From Holdemanella hominis (GTDB taxonomy: Bacteria; Bacillota_I; Bacilli_A; Erysipelotrichales; Erysipelotrichaceae): a DNA stretch of 64,000 nt. Positions 9,066 to 17,762 of the stretch are shown piece after piece. Location of the stretch: positions 1-64,000 of the forward strand of contig NZ_JACRWH010000001.1 in assembly GCF_014306155.1 (NCBI RefSeq), in the 5' to 3' direction. Under the pieces are notes generated by a model that saw nothing but the letters and a program-made list of their open reading frames with translations, was not told the DNA's origin and made no database searches. Positions within the stretch are counted from its first letter, which is position 1. The number at the start of each line of letters is the position of its first letter. The position numbers and the translations under genes are program-made.

Positions 9066-9584
9066 ATGAATAGTATCACAAGAAAACTAGTATCATGCGC
9101 TTTATGCATCGCTTTAGGTGTATTGCTTCCTATGGCATTTCATGTTATCCCAAATGCTGGAAGCATATTCTTACCAATGCACATTCCAGTATTGGTTTGC
9201 GGACTATTTTGTGGATGTCCATATGGTTTGGCATGTGGAATTTTAACACCTTTCATTTCAAGCGTAACAACAGGTATGCCACCTGCAATGATTTTGCCAC
9301 AAATGATGGTTGAATTAGCTGTATATGGTTTAGTTACTGGTTTGTGTGCAAGTTATATTCCTGTTAAAAATGAAATGACAAAATTATATATGAGTTTGAT
9401 TATTGCGATGCTTGCAGGAAGAATCATGAACGGTTTAGTCAATACATGTATTCTTAGTACACAAGGCTATACATTATCTGTATTTATGAGTGCTAGTTTT
9501 ATTACTTGTCTTCCAGGTATCGTCATTCAACTGATTGTCATTCCTGTTTTGGTTCGTATTTTAAATAAAAGAATTCCTGCATAA
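9066..9584 (+). CDS. ECF transporter substrate-binding (S) component
   Basis: A 172-residue hydrophobic protein with about six helices, starting with an Arg/Lys-flanked segment and small-residue-rich helix 1 (LVSCALCIALGVLLPMAF) as in ECF S subunits, which capture vitamins or metals for a shared energy-coupling module. It sits 57 bases downstream of the Crp/Fnr gene in the same direction, so it probably belongs to the lar regulon. Substrate is unknown; a precursor of the nickel pincer cofactor would fit but is speculation. No T or A components are in the window. Confidence 0.75.
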   Translation: MNSITRKLVSCALCIALGVLLPMAFHVIPNAGSIFLPMHIPVLVCGLFCGCPYGLACGILTPFISSVTTGMPPAMILPQMMVELAVYGLVTGLCASYIPVKNEMTKLYMSLIIAMLAGRIMNGLVNTCILSTQGYTLSVFMSASFITCLPGIVIQLIVIPVLVRILNKRIPA

Positions 9585-9593
9585 AATCATATA

Positions 9594-9641
9594 AAAGGAC
9601 CGAATTTTCAGATTATAGATCTGATATTCGGTCCTTTCTTA
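9594..9641. terminator. intrinsic terminator after the ECF S gene
   Basis: AAAGGACCGAAT (9594-9605) pairs with ATTCGGTCCTTT (9626-9637), with an inner TCAGA/TCTGA stem. It is nearly symmetric and serves the convergent lipoprotein remnant as well. Confidence 0.85.
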
Positions 9642-10001
9642 TTGTCGATCAAAATATTTCTTACCAGAATCTGGATTAAAATTATTTCGAATATACCTAT
9701 CCGTGGATACAATCACAAATTCGTTGGTATCCTCTTTATAGTACACATCATCCCCATCTTCCTTTTCGGTTTTATGTAAGGACTCTGGATTATTGACTGC
9801 ATCACTTGCAGCCATTTCATATTCTTCACTGGATACAAATCCCATTTCTTTACCATGTTTTTCATAGTGAGACTCTAACAAATCTTCATTACGAAAATGG
9901 TATTCTTGATAATCAACGACAACTTGTTTTTGTTCCTTAACTTCACATCCTATTGGAAGTACAAGTGAGAATATACAAAGAAATAAGAGTAAATATTTGG
10001 C
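9639..10001 (-). pseudogene. lipoprotein gene lacking its start
   Basis: Read on the minus strand, the frame begins within a signal sequence (KYLLLFLCIFSLVLP) followed by the lipobox residues IGC and an acidic mature domain ending NPDSGKKYFDRQ. Immediately upstream is a TAA stop and transposase-flanking sequence, so the initiator codon has been removed, most likely by insertion of the adjacent mobile element near 10002. A TTG at 9881 could start an 80-residue cytoplasmic piece, but it has no convincing ribosome site. The mature domain family is unknown. Confidence 0.65.
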
Positions 10002-10523
10002 TTAACAGATATATTGGTGACTTGTTAATATAACTGACATTAATGATCTCTATTTAAGACTTATTGTATAGGTGTAAACGAAAGAGAGACTACACTTATG
10101 ACAAGAACTTCAAAATATTTAAACCAAGATACTATCGCTGCTTTACATTCTTTTCAAATAGAAAAGATTGATCGTGAAATCACTGATTTCCTAGATACAA
10201 ACAATAAAATGAATACGTATCATTTTGAATACTGTCCTAAATGCGGATGTTATCATCCTCGTTTAATTAAAAGCGGTTTTGCTAACTCTGGTAAACAAAT
10301 GCTTCGTTGTAAAGAATGCGGAAAACGTTTTGTTGTGGACCGCGGTCAGCTTACTTTTTATTCTCATCAAGACCAATCCAAATGGAATGAACTTATCCTG
10401 GATACATTAAATGGTGTATCTCTTAAAGAAACAGCTGCTAAAATCAACGTGAATGAACGTAATGTTTTTAATATGCGCCATAAACTATTGGTTAGTCTAG
10501 GAACTGAGGAACGTCCCATACAC

Positions 10524-11253
10524 TGAGTATTCCACTCACTGAGAACCATCCATTCCATCATTTAGAGCCACCTAATCCATTAATCAGAGCCATTTATACA
10601 CCTAATTGCAAGACTAGATAAATATACTTACTTATCTGTTAATATCTTGCAACTGGAGGATAATATTTTATATCTACAATGTAGCGTGGACTTATACAAC
10701 GGATTCAATGGACTTCGTCACCGTATCGACTGGACTTTTTTCCCTATTAGATGGGCTTGCCCATACGTAGTATTCAGCCAGGCTCGTTTCAAGAAATTGA
10801 AGAAGCAAAGATTCAAGGGCATTACAAAAATATATGAAGAAACTTTCCAAAGTTGATTTATTAATTCTAGGTGAATTCTTATTAACAAACATCAGTGAAG
10901 GTGAACGAAACGATTTATTTGAAGTGATACAATCAAGAACTGATAATAAATCAACAATCTACTGCAGTCAATGGGCTCCTGAAGGATGGCTAGGCAAATT
11001 AGGTAATGGTCCACTCGCTGACGCCATTCTAGATCGTATTAGAAACTCATCATATACAATTCTTTTAAAAGGCAGATCTCTTCGAGAGGATTATTCAAAA
11101 ATCAAATAATATAAAAGAGAGTCATTTCATGATTTGAAGTGGCTCTCTTCGTGGATTTAGTGGCTCTGAGCAATGGATTGCATGGCTCTGTACAAATGGA
11201 TAGGGTGGCTCTATTTTCATGGATTGGGTGGCTCCGCCACCATGGAATACTCA
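10524..11253 (+). mobile_element. IS21-family element remnant with terminal repeats and 7-bp target duplication
   Basis: The 730-bp block begins TGAGTATTCCA (10524-10534) and ends with its reverse complement (11243-11253), and is flanked by CATACAC at 10517-10523 and 11254-11260. Both ends carry several spaced copies of an AGAGCCA...TGGATT unit, as in IS21 multiple terminal binding sites. Inside, only the end of istB survives; istA is missing. Confidence 0.8.
10755..11109 (+). pseudogene. IstB-like helper ATPase, C-terminal fragment with frameshift
   Basis: 10834-11109 encodes the last 91 residues of an IstB-type AAA+ transposition helper (KLSKVDLLILGEFLL, then YCSQWAPEGW and ADAILDRI). The preceding residues (FQEIEEAKIQGHYK) are present in another frame, joined by a one-base deletion in the A run near 10828. 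The Walker A half is absent. The usual DEF box here reads GEF. This is the only gene content left in the IS21 remnant. Confidence 0.75.
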
Positions 11254-12088
11254 CATACACGGTAGGTAATGAAGTTGAGATGGATGAAAAATATACTCCT
11301 TACAATCATAAAGGAACTAAAATTGATGGAGTAGAACCTAAACATCGTGGAACACCTGCTACAAAAAGAGGCTTGTCTAATCAGCAGATATGTATCATCA
11401 CTGCAATACAGAGATTCACTCATACAATTGCCATAAAAAAAGCCCATCAAATCATATAAAATGATTTGTATGGGCGCTTTTCATTTGCTAAGTCTTGTTT
11501 ACATCTCTATTTAATTCCATACTTCAATTATGGACACCACTTATCATTCAAACATTCCAATTGAAACTCTATCATTATTAGATTGTGATGTTAAAAACTT
11601 CAATTTTATTCATCCCATCAAGAATATCTTCTTCAGAAGGCCTTCGTGAACTTAAGGAAGAATATATTCAATTCAATCATACAGAATACGATAACGAATT
11701 CGATGTTCTTCTTGATTTAAACGCATTGATTGATAAATATGACAAATCTGATCAGTCTATCTTTCGTGATTTTGCAGGTTTCTTAAGAAGGAATCTTAGA
11801 CCTATAGTTAATTCCTTCACCCGTATAAAAGTGTATAGAAAAAGCGCACGTACAGAAAAAGAATATTACGCGCGCCTTTCCAATGGACCAATGGAATCCT
11901 TTAATCGAAAGCCAAAAGATTTAAAAAGAGATTCCAGAGGTTTCTCCGATTTCAATTATACACACAATCGCATCCTATGGGCTACAAGGAAAAATCCAAG
12001 CATAAAAGGAGTTCCTAAATCTATGGATCAGATTCTTTCAAAAAAAGGAAAGAAACGTGGATCATACAAAAAGAAAAATCAAAAGTAA

Positions 12089-12384
12089 TAAATAGAAAAT
12101 TATAATAATGTTGAACAATGAACATAACAAAAAAGGATCTCAATTTTATAACCATAACTGAAATCCTTTTAATCATTAAAAACAAATCTAGGGGTCTATA
12201 GGTTCATGACGATATGACATCAGTCCCCTAAATTGACCCCTAGATTATTTGGTTACCCAAGCTATCATTGAGGCCGTACCTGATGAAAATGATAGCATGA
12301 TGATTGGGTTAGGTGATTTCAATTTTCCGCAAGAAGAGATTGAGGAAATAAAAAATGAAATAACAATCATTTGAGTGTTTATTA
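12089..12384. other. junction region with inverted repeat and a short orphan frame
   Basis: AATCTAGGGGTC (12185-12196) is inverted at 12235-12246, around a 38-base middle with another CCCCTA. It could be a transposon end or hairpin. Directly after it a plus-strand frame (about 12249-12374) without a start codon encodes VTQAIIEAVPDENDSMM and an acidic tail. This looks like the 3' end of a lost gene; family not recognised. No complete gene is present. Confidence 0.45.
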
Positions 12385-14286
12385 TTATCTTTCTAAAGAA
12401 TCCATTGCTAGAGAAACTTCATTTAAAATTGTTTTAATTAAACTTTTTTCATATTGACTTAACGCTTTGTTGCTAATCATATCTATTCCTATAACACCAT
12501 ATATTTTATCCTTTCGCCGAATAGATAAATACAAAGCCTTTGCTTCTTGCAATGTGCTAGTGGTTGGACCCGCATTTTTATTGTTTATATAAACCCATTT
12601 TGCCACTGTTCTTTCTTTTTCTGTCAAAAATATATTGCTATCATCCAAAAGATTATTCGGATTATAAATATATGGTTTATCTAACATTTTTCTATTTACA
12701 GGATAAAAAATAATAATTCGTTTTAACCATTTATTTAATTGAACACATGTTTCTTTCATAACATCATTGTAAGTTTTTGCTTGTTGTAGTTTTTGGCTTG
12801 TTTCTAACAAAACCTCCATGCTATAAGCACGTAAAGATGCGCTATTTTTTTCCTTCTTTAATTTAAAATTTAAAACATTTATAATAAAGGAAACGACAAT
12901 CATTACAATTAATACCATAACATATTCTGATGAAATCATTTCCAAAGAATATTTTGGATTAATAAATAAATAATTTATTAAACATACATTTATAAACGGT
13001 ATTATAAAACTATAAATAGGAAGTAATGTTAAACTACCTATAATACATGATGATAATACATATAATAATATAATCGTAGTAATATCAAATCCCGCAATTT
13101 GTGCGAAATATGCTAAGATGGTTATAATCAATAATGTACTTATTGAAATAGAGCTATCCCGAGTAGAAAAGCGAAAAAAATTTTGATATTGATATTTTAC
13201 ACTGTTTAGATTTTGATTGCTCGAATTGTTATCTGGAATAATATATATATCTAAATTAGGAGATAATTTTGTTAATTTATCTACTATCGTTGGTTTATTA
13301 AAAATTGATTTTTTTTGATATGAACGTCCTAAAACTAATTTAGATACTCCTGCTGTTTTAGCATACTGACTAATTTGATAGGCTATATCATCACCAGATG
13401 TAGATACAATGTTTGCTTGTAACTCCTTTGCAAGAGAAATGTTTTTTTTGAGTTGTTGGAAAGCTTTTAAATCTAATTCTTGTGAATCAGAATTTTCAAC
13501 GTACAAAGCTGTAAACTCTCCATGAAATGCTTGAGCCATTTTAGAAGCGGTTCGAATTACTTTTTGATTCGTTGGTGATGTTCCTAAACAAACCAATATT
13601 TTTTCTTTAAGAAATTGCTTATTTTCATCTTTTGCATATAAATTTATACGATCAGCGCATTTCCTTAATGAAATTTCTCGTAATGCTATTAAATTATCTT
13701 TTATAAAAAAATTCTCTAACGCCCTTTTTGCTTGTGTCTTACTATAAATTTTACCCTGTTTTAACCTTTCTATTAAATCATTTATATCAACATCTATTAG
13801 CTTAACATCATCTGCATCATTAAATATATAATCAGGAATCCTCTCATTTACCTTTACTTTTGTAATACTTTCTACAACATCGTGTAAACTTTCTATGTGT
13901 TGTACATTTACCGTAGTATAAACATCTATACCTGCTCGCAATAATTCTTCAATATCACTATATCTTTTTTTATGTCTAGAAGTAGGCGCATTTGTATGAG
14001 CTAATTCATCAACTAGTATTAGTTGAGGGTGTCTATCTAATGCTTTATCTAAATCGAACTCAGAAAAATGATGCCCCTTATAAAGTACCTCTTTAGTCGG
14101 TATTTTTTCTAATCCATATGTTAGGTTCTGTGTATCTGGTCTATCATGACTTTCTATATATCCAATTACTACATCTACACCTTCAACAGATTTTTGCTGA
14201 GCTGTATTTAACATAGAAAAGGTTTTTCCAACTCCTGCACAATATCCAAAAAAAATTGTTAATTTTCCATTTTTCGCCTCTTCCAA
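12385..14286 (-). CDS. KdpD sensor half: KdpD/USP/DUF4118/GAF without kinase
   Basis: About 633 residues. In order: a KdpD domain with Walker A GYCAGVGKT (about 17-25) and the LVDELAHTNAPTSRH segment (about 94-108), a universal-stress-protein-like domain (about 230-355) containing FTALY, four transmembrane helices of the DUF4118 type (about 385-490), and a C-terminal GAF-like region. There is no HisKA box or ATPase domain, so it cannot phosphorylate KdpE by itself. The kinase is encoded just upstream in the same operon. AAGGAG abuts the ATG at 14295, so I favour the TTG at 14286. It probably serves as the K+, osmotic or c-di-AMP sensing partner. Confidence 0.85.
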   Translation of the reverse strand: MEEAKNGKLTIFFGYCAGVGKTFSMLNTAQQKSVEGVDVVIGYIESHDRPDTQNLTYGLEKIPTKEVLYKGHHFSEFDLDKALDRHPQLILVDELAHTNAPTSRHKKRYSDIEELLRAGIDVYTTVNVQHIESLHDVVESITKVKVNERIPDYIFNDADDVKLIDVDINDLIERLKQGKIYSKTQAKRALENFFIKDNLIALREISLRKCADRINLYAKDENKQFLKEKILVCLGTSPTNQKVIRTASKMAQAFHGEFTALYVENSDSQELDLKAFQQLKKNISLAKELQANIVSTSGDDIAYQISQYAKTAGVSKLVLGRSYQKKSIFNKPTIVDKLTKLSPNLDIYIIPDNNSSNQNLNSVKYQYQNFFRFSTRDSSISISTLLIITILAYFAQIAGFDITTIILLYVLSSCIIGSLTLLPIYSFIIPFINVCLINYLFINPKYSLEMISSEYVMVLIVMIVVSFIINVLNFKLKKEKNSASLRAYSMEVLLETSQKLQQAKTYNDVMKETCVQLNKWLKRIIIFYPVNRKMLDKPYIYNPNNLLDDSNIFLTEKERTVAKWVYINNKNAGPTTSTLQEAKALYLSIRRKDKIYGVIGIDMISNKALSQYEKSLIKTILNEVSLAMDSLER

Positions 14287-14308
14287 TACTAACATCTCCT
14301 TATATTAT

Positions 14309-16270
14309 TTAACAATTAACCATGTTCTTATTTATAGTTATCTTTGTAGCCGGTAAACTAAATGTAAAAATAGCCCCTGTTGGTTGATTATCTTTTACAG
14401 ATATAACACCTCCGTGTGCTTCAACAATTGATTTACATAATGACAAACCTAGTCCCATACTCTTCTTACTATCGACAACAGAATGATTTACAGTATAGAA
14501 TTTTTCAAAAATTTTATTTTTATCAATATCTTTTATTCCACTTCCATTGTCACACACTTCAATATACACATTATTTTTTATTTGATAAGCGTTTATAGAA
14601 ATTGTTGATTCATCTTCTGTATATTTTATCGCATTATTAATTAAATTTATTAAGACCTGTACAATTAATCTCGCATCCATATCCGCCATTAAAAAATCAT
14701 CAGAAATATTCACTTTAATTTTACGATTATCTTTGATTCTACTAACATGACTTAATGATTCATCAATTACATCTTCTATAACTTCTGGTTCTATTCTTAA
14801 TTTCACGCTACTATCTTCTATACGAGTTATTGATAATAGATTTTCTACTAAATTGATCAACCACAAAGAATCGTCATATATATTTTTGTATAAAGCATTT
14901 TTTTTATCATTCTTCAAATTACCATTATCATTTAACAACACATCAGCATTACCATATATCGAAGTCAACGGCGTTCTGAGATCATGAGATATAGACCTAA
15001 GTAAATCAGATCTAAATTGCTCTTTTTTTACTTTTATAATAGCCTCATTCTTTTCTTCATTACTTTTTATATTTTCCAAGCACATAGCCATTTCACTTAA
15101 TATAGCCAATAAAATACGTTTATCAAATGATTCTAAAACATCGTTACCTAAATAAATACCAATAACTCCATATATTTTATCATCCGTTAATACAGCATAA
15201 TAGATACTCTTTGATCCTGATAAATAACGAGTTGTCGCTCCTGCATGCTTTCCATTGATTGCTACCCATTTTGCAACGCCTATCTCATTAGCATTCAAAA
15301 ACTCTTTACAACAAGAATTTTCCTTTTTGGGAAACAGAATAGGATTTTGTATAGAAGACTTCTCAATTGGAAAATACGCAATATCTCTATTAAATAAATT
15401 TGATAATTGTTTGCATCCACAATTAAATATATCTTCCACAGATTGTTGTTTTTGCAAAAGCTGGTTTTTTTCTAATAAAATACGAGAAACATTAGCCATA
15501 TTAGCATAACTTGTAGCTGTTAATTGAATTTTATTCATTAGTGTACTTATTAAAAAAGCAACTATAATCATAATTACAAATGTCATTAAATAAGCTGAAT
15601 CATAAAAAGATAAACTTAATATAGGCAGTGTAAAATAAAAGTTAAATAAAATAACACTAGCAATCGATGAAACGACACTGCATATGATATTTGATGTAGT
15701 TAAGGCAATCAATAAAACACCAATTAAGTAAATCATAATAATATTAGAATCATGAAATCCCATATCAAAAAACACAAAACCAACTACTGTACAGATAAAC
15801 AATATAAGAATACTAGTAACAATCGATTTTAGTGTCAATTTACTTTTATTGTTTAATCTCTTGAATATTCTATTTTCTTTTACTGGCACGATAATTAAAT
15901 TAATGTCTTCAATATTCTCTAATAAATATTGATAAATTGGTTTTTGAAAGAGATGAAATCTCATATTCATGTTTTTTCCGATGACAAGTTTATTTACTTT
16001 ATATATATTAGCAAATTTAAAAATTTCACCCGCTATATCCTCAGAAGAAACAATTTCCACCTCTGCTCCTAATTGTTTTGCACAAGCAATATTTTTATCT
16101 AGCTGTTCCTGATTTGAATCACTTAATGTCCTTTTTGTATCAGATATATACAATGCATAAAAATGGTCTTTTTTATTTCGCAGCATACTACTAGCAACAC
16201 GAATTACATGAATATTGGATGGTGAAGGAGAAAGACATACCATGATAGAATCAGTATTTTGGTTACTCAT
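14309..16270 (-). CDS. kdpD: KdpD-like sensor histidine kinase lacking the KdpD domain
   Basis: A 653-residue kinase: USP-like domain (about 10-135), four DUF4118 helices (about 160-265), a GAF-like domain (about 295-420), HisKA with phospho-acceptor His in SISHDLRTPL, and HATPase with NLINNAIKYT, DNGSGI and GLGLSLCKSI. The N-terminal ATP-binding KdpD domain of canonical proteins (about 900 residues) is missing and is found in the separate downstream protein. The start at 16270 has GAGG eight or nine bases before it and overlaps the kdpE end. Membrane located; phosphorylates KdpE. Confidence 0.88.
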   Translation of the reverse strand: MSNQNTDSIMVCLSPSPSNIHVIRVASSMLRNKKDHFYALYISDTKRTLSDSNQEQLDKNIACAKQLGAEVEIVSSEDIAGEIFKFANIYKVNKLVIGKNMNMRFHLFQKPIYQYLLENIEDINLIIVPVKENRIFKRLNNKSKLTLKSIVTSILILFICTVVGFVFFDMGFHDSNIIMIYLIGVLLIALTTSNIICSVVSSIASVILFNFYFTLPILSLSFYDSAYLMTFVIMIIVAFLISTLMNKIQLTATSYANMANVSRILLEKNQLLQKQQSVEDIFNCGCKQLSNLFNRDIAYFPIEKSSIQNPILFPKKENSCCKEFLNANEIGVAKWVAINGKHAGATTRYLSGSKSIYYAVLTDDKIYGVIGIYLGNDVLESFDKRILLAILSEMAMCLENIKSNEEKNEAIIKVKKEQFRSDLLRSISHDLRTPLTSIYGNADVLLNDNGNLKNDKKNALYKNIYDDSLWLINLVENLLSITRIEDSSVKLRIEPEVIEDVIDESLSHVSRIKDNRKIKVNISDDFLMADMDARLIVQVLINLINNAIKYTEDESTISINAYQIKNNVYIEVCDNGSGIKDIDKNKIFEKFYTVNHSVVDSKKSMGLGLSLCKSIVEAHGGVISVKDNQPTGAIFTFSLPATKITINKNMVNC

Positions 16271-16991
16271 TATTTTTATCCTCAACATCAGAATTATCTA
16301 TTTTTATCATTTTATAACCTACCCCAACATGTGTTTGTATGTATTTTTCATTTGATATTTTCTCTATTTTTTTTCTTAAAGAAGTTACATAAACTCTTAA
16401 TGAAGATAAATCAGATTCAATAGAGTTAACCCATACTTTATCTAATATATACTGATGTGTTAATACTCTTCCTATATTTTTAGATAATAAGCACAATAGA
16501 TTGTATTCAATAGGCATTAAATGAATTTCTTTATCATCTACATATACAGATTGAGCAATATAATCTATTTTTAAATGTCCATTCACAAAATAATTATCAT
16601 TATTTAATGTATTTTCTTTGTACTGAATTCTTCTCAAAGTTGAGCGAATTCGAGCTAACAATTCTTCTACACTAAATGGTTTAGTTATATAGTCATCCGC
16701 TCCAATATCTAAGGCTGTAATTTTGTCATCATCGTTGCTTCTGGCACTAATTACAATAATTGGAGTAAATGAAAATGTACGTAATTTTTTTATGATATCT
16801 ATTCCATCTAAATCTGGCAAACCTAAATCAAGCAAAATAATATCAAATTGATGTTTAACTAGTAATGACAACGCCATACTACCATTCGTAGCCATTTCGA
16901 AATTATAACCATTTGTTTCTAATGCAGTTGATATTAAATTTCGTATAGCGGACTCATCTTCAACTATTAATACATTCATTAAATTATTCAC
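16263..16991 (-). CDS. kdpE: OmpR-family response regulator KdpE
   Basis: About 242 residues: a receiver domain with VEDE acidic pair, phospho-acceptor Asp in LLDLGLPD, Ser/Thr in ISA and Lys in TKPF, followed by a winged-helix DNA-binding domain (about 135-235, ending GVGYKM). GGAG directly touches the ATG at 17000, whereas the GTG at 16991 has ideal spacing, so the shorter form is preferred. It overlaps the kinase gene by 8 bases. It should activate the kdp promoter when K+ is low. Confidence 0.88.
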   Translation of the reverse strand: MNNLMNVLIVEDESAIRNLISTALETNGYNFEMATNGSMALSLLVKHQFDIILLDLGLPDLDGIDIIKKLRTFSFTPIIVISARSNDDDKITALDIGADDYITKPFSVEELLARIRSTLRRIQYKENTLNNDNYFVNGHLKIDYIAQSVYVDDKEIHLMPIEYNLLCLLSKNIGRVLTHQYILDKVWVNSIESDLSSLRVYVTSLRKKIEKISNEKYIQTHVGVGYKMIKIDNSDVEDKNNE

Positions 16992-17128
16992 AGTGTTCAT
17001 CTCCGTTCGTGTAAATTTCTATATATTATAACATTTCCAAAAAATCAAATAAAGAATTATTTAGACTATCATTTGTATAGCAATAAGATACTATTTTTGC
17101 TTTATTAGTAATTATAGAAAAATCGATT

Positions 17129-17752
17129 TTAACTTTGTTTGATTTCTCTTATTAAAGATAGATTTAATTGCAACACATTAACTTTTTCTTCGCCAAAGAT
17201 ACCAAGTAATTTATTTTCAGTATTATCCTTTATTAATTTTTTCAATACCTCCTTAGAAATATGCGTATTTTTTGACACTCTATCAATTTGAACATTAGCA
17301 GCATCAACAGAAATATGTGGATCTAATCCTGATCCAGATGCAGTTATTATATCTGCAGGAATATCTTCTCTTTTTATCGTAGGATTTTCTTGTAGAAATT
17401 TTTCAATATCATCATTAATTCTTTTTTCTAATTTAGGATTACTTGATGCTAAATTTTCACTTCCAGATGATGGTAAAACTTGTCCTTTGCTTTCTTTTTC
17501 GTTTTGTGTGAAAGTATTATAATTTACAGCAGAAGGTCTACAATGAAACAATCTCTCATCCGTAAAATCTTGTCCAACCAGTTCAGAACCTATAACTTTT
17601 CCGTCAATTTCAATTAGACTTCCATTTGCTTGATGTGGGAAGATAGCTTGAGATAACCCTGTCATTAACATAGGATAAATCAATCCACAAATTACGAACA
17701 TTACTAATGATAATTTAAATGGTGTTTTTAATTTATTAAATAAACATTTCAT
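17129..17752 (-). CDS. kdpC: potassium-transporting ATPase subunit C
   Basis: A 207-residue KdpC with one N-terminal membrane helix (about 10-32) and the conserved periplasmic-type domain: GSELVGQDF, FHCRPSAVNY, TASGSGLDPHIS and AANVQIDRV. KdpC bridges KdpA and KdpB in the high-affinity K+ pump. AGGAGG six bases before the ATG at 17752 fixes the start, and this ribosome site overlaps the kdpB stop. A gap of about 140 bases separates it from kdpE, so the regulators may have a separate promoter. Confidence 0.93.
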   Translation of the reverse strand: MKCLFNKLKTPFKLSLVMFVICGLIYPMLMTGLSQAIFPHQANGSLIEIDGKVIGSELVGQDFTDERLFHCRPSAVNYNTFTQNEKESKGQVLPSSGSENLASSNPKLEKRINDDIEKFLQENPTIKREDIPADIITASGSGLDPHISVDAANVQIDRVSKNTHISKEVLKKLIKDNTENKLLGIFGEEKVNVLQLNLSLIREIKQS

Positions 17753-17762
17753 AAACATCCTC

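Larger units (their letters stand above)
10098..12088 (+). pseudogene. decayed DDE transposase interrupted by an IS21 remnant
   Basis: Three blocks of one transposase are recognisable. 10098-10510 has a zinc ribbon (CPKCGC...CKECGKRF) and a helix-turn-helix. 11262-11459 has the DDE start VEMDEKYTPYNHKG. 11585-12088 is a C-terminal block containing LSNGPMESFNRK, as in ISL3-like enzymes. The frames do not join: there is a shift near 10500, the IS21 remnant occupies 10524-11253, and the section 11460-11584 has stops. The family is best described as ISL3/IS1595-like. It is not functional. Its left edge probably cut the lipoprotein gene. Confidence 0.75.

Noticed and set aside
10647..10856. 69-residue frame inside the IS21 remnant
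   Set aside because: Runs across the decayed istB sequence in a wrong frame; no family match.
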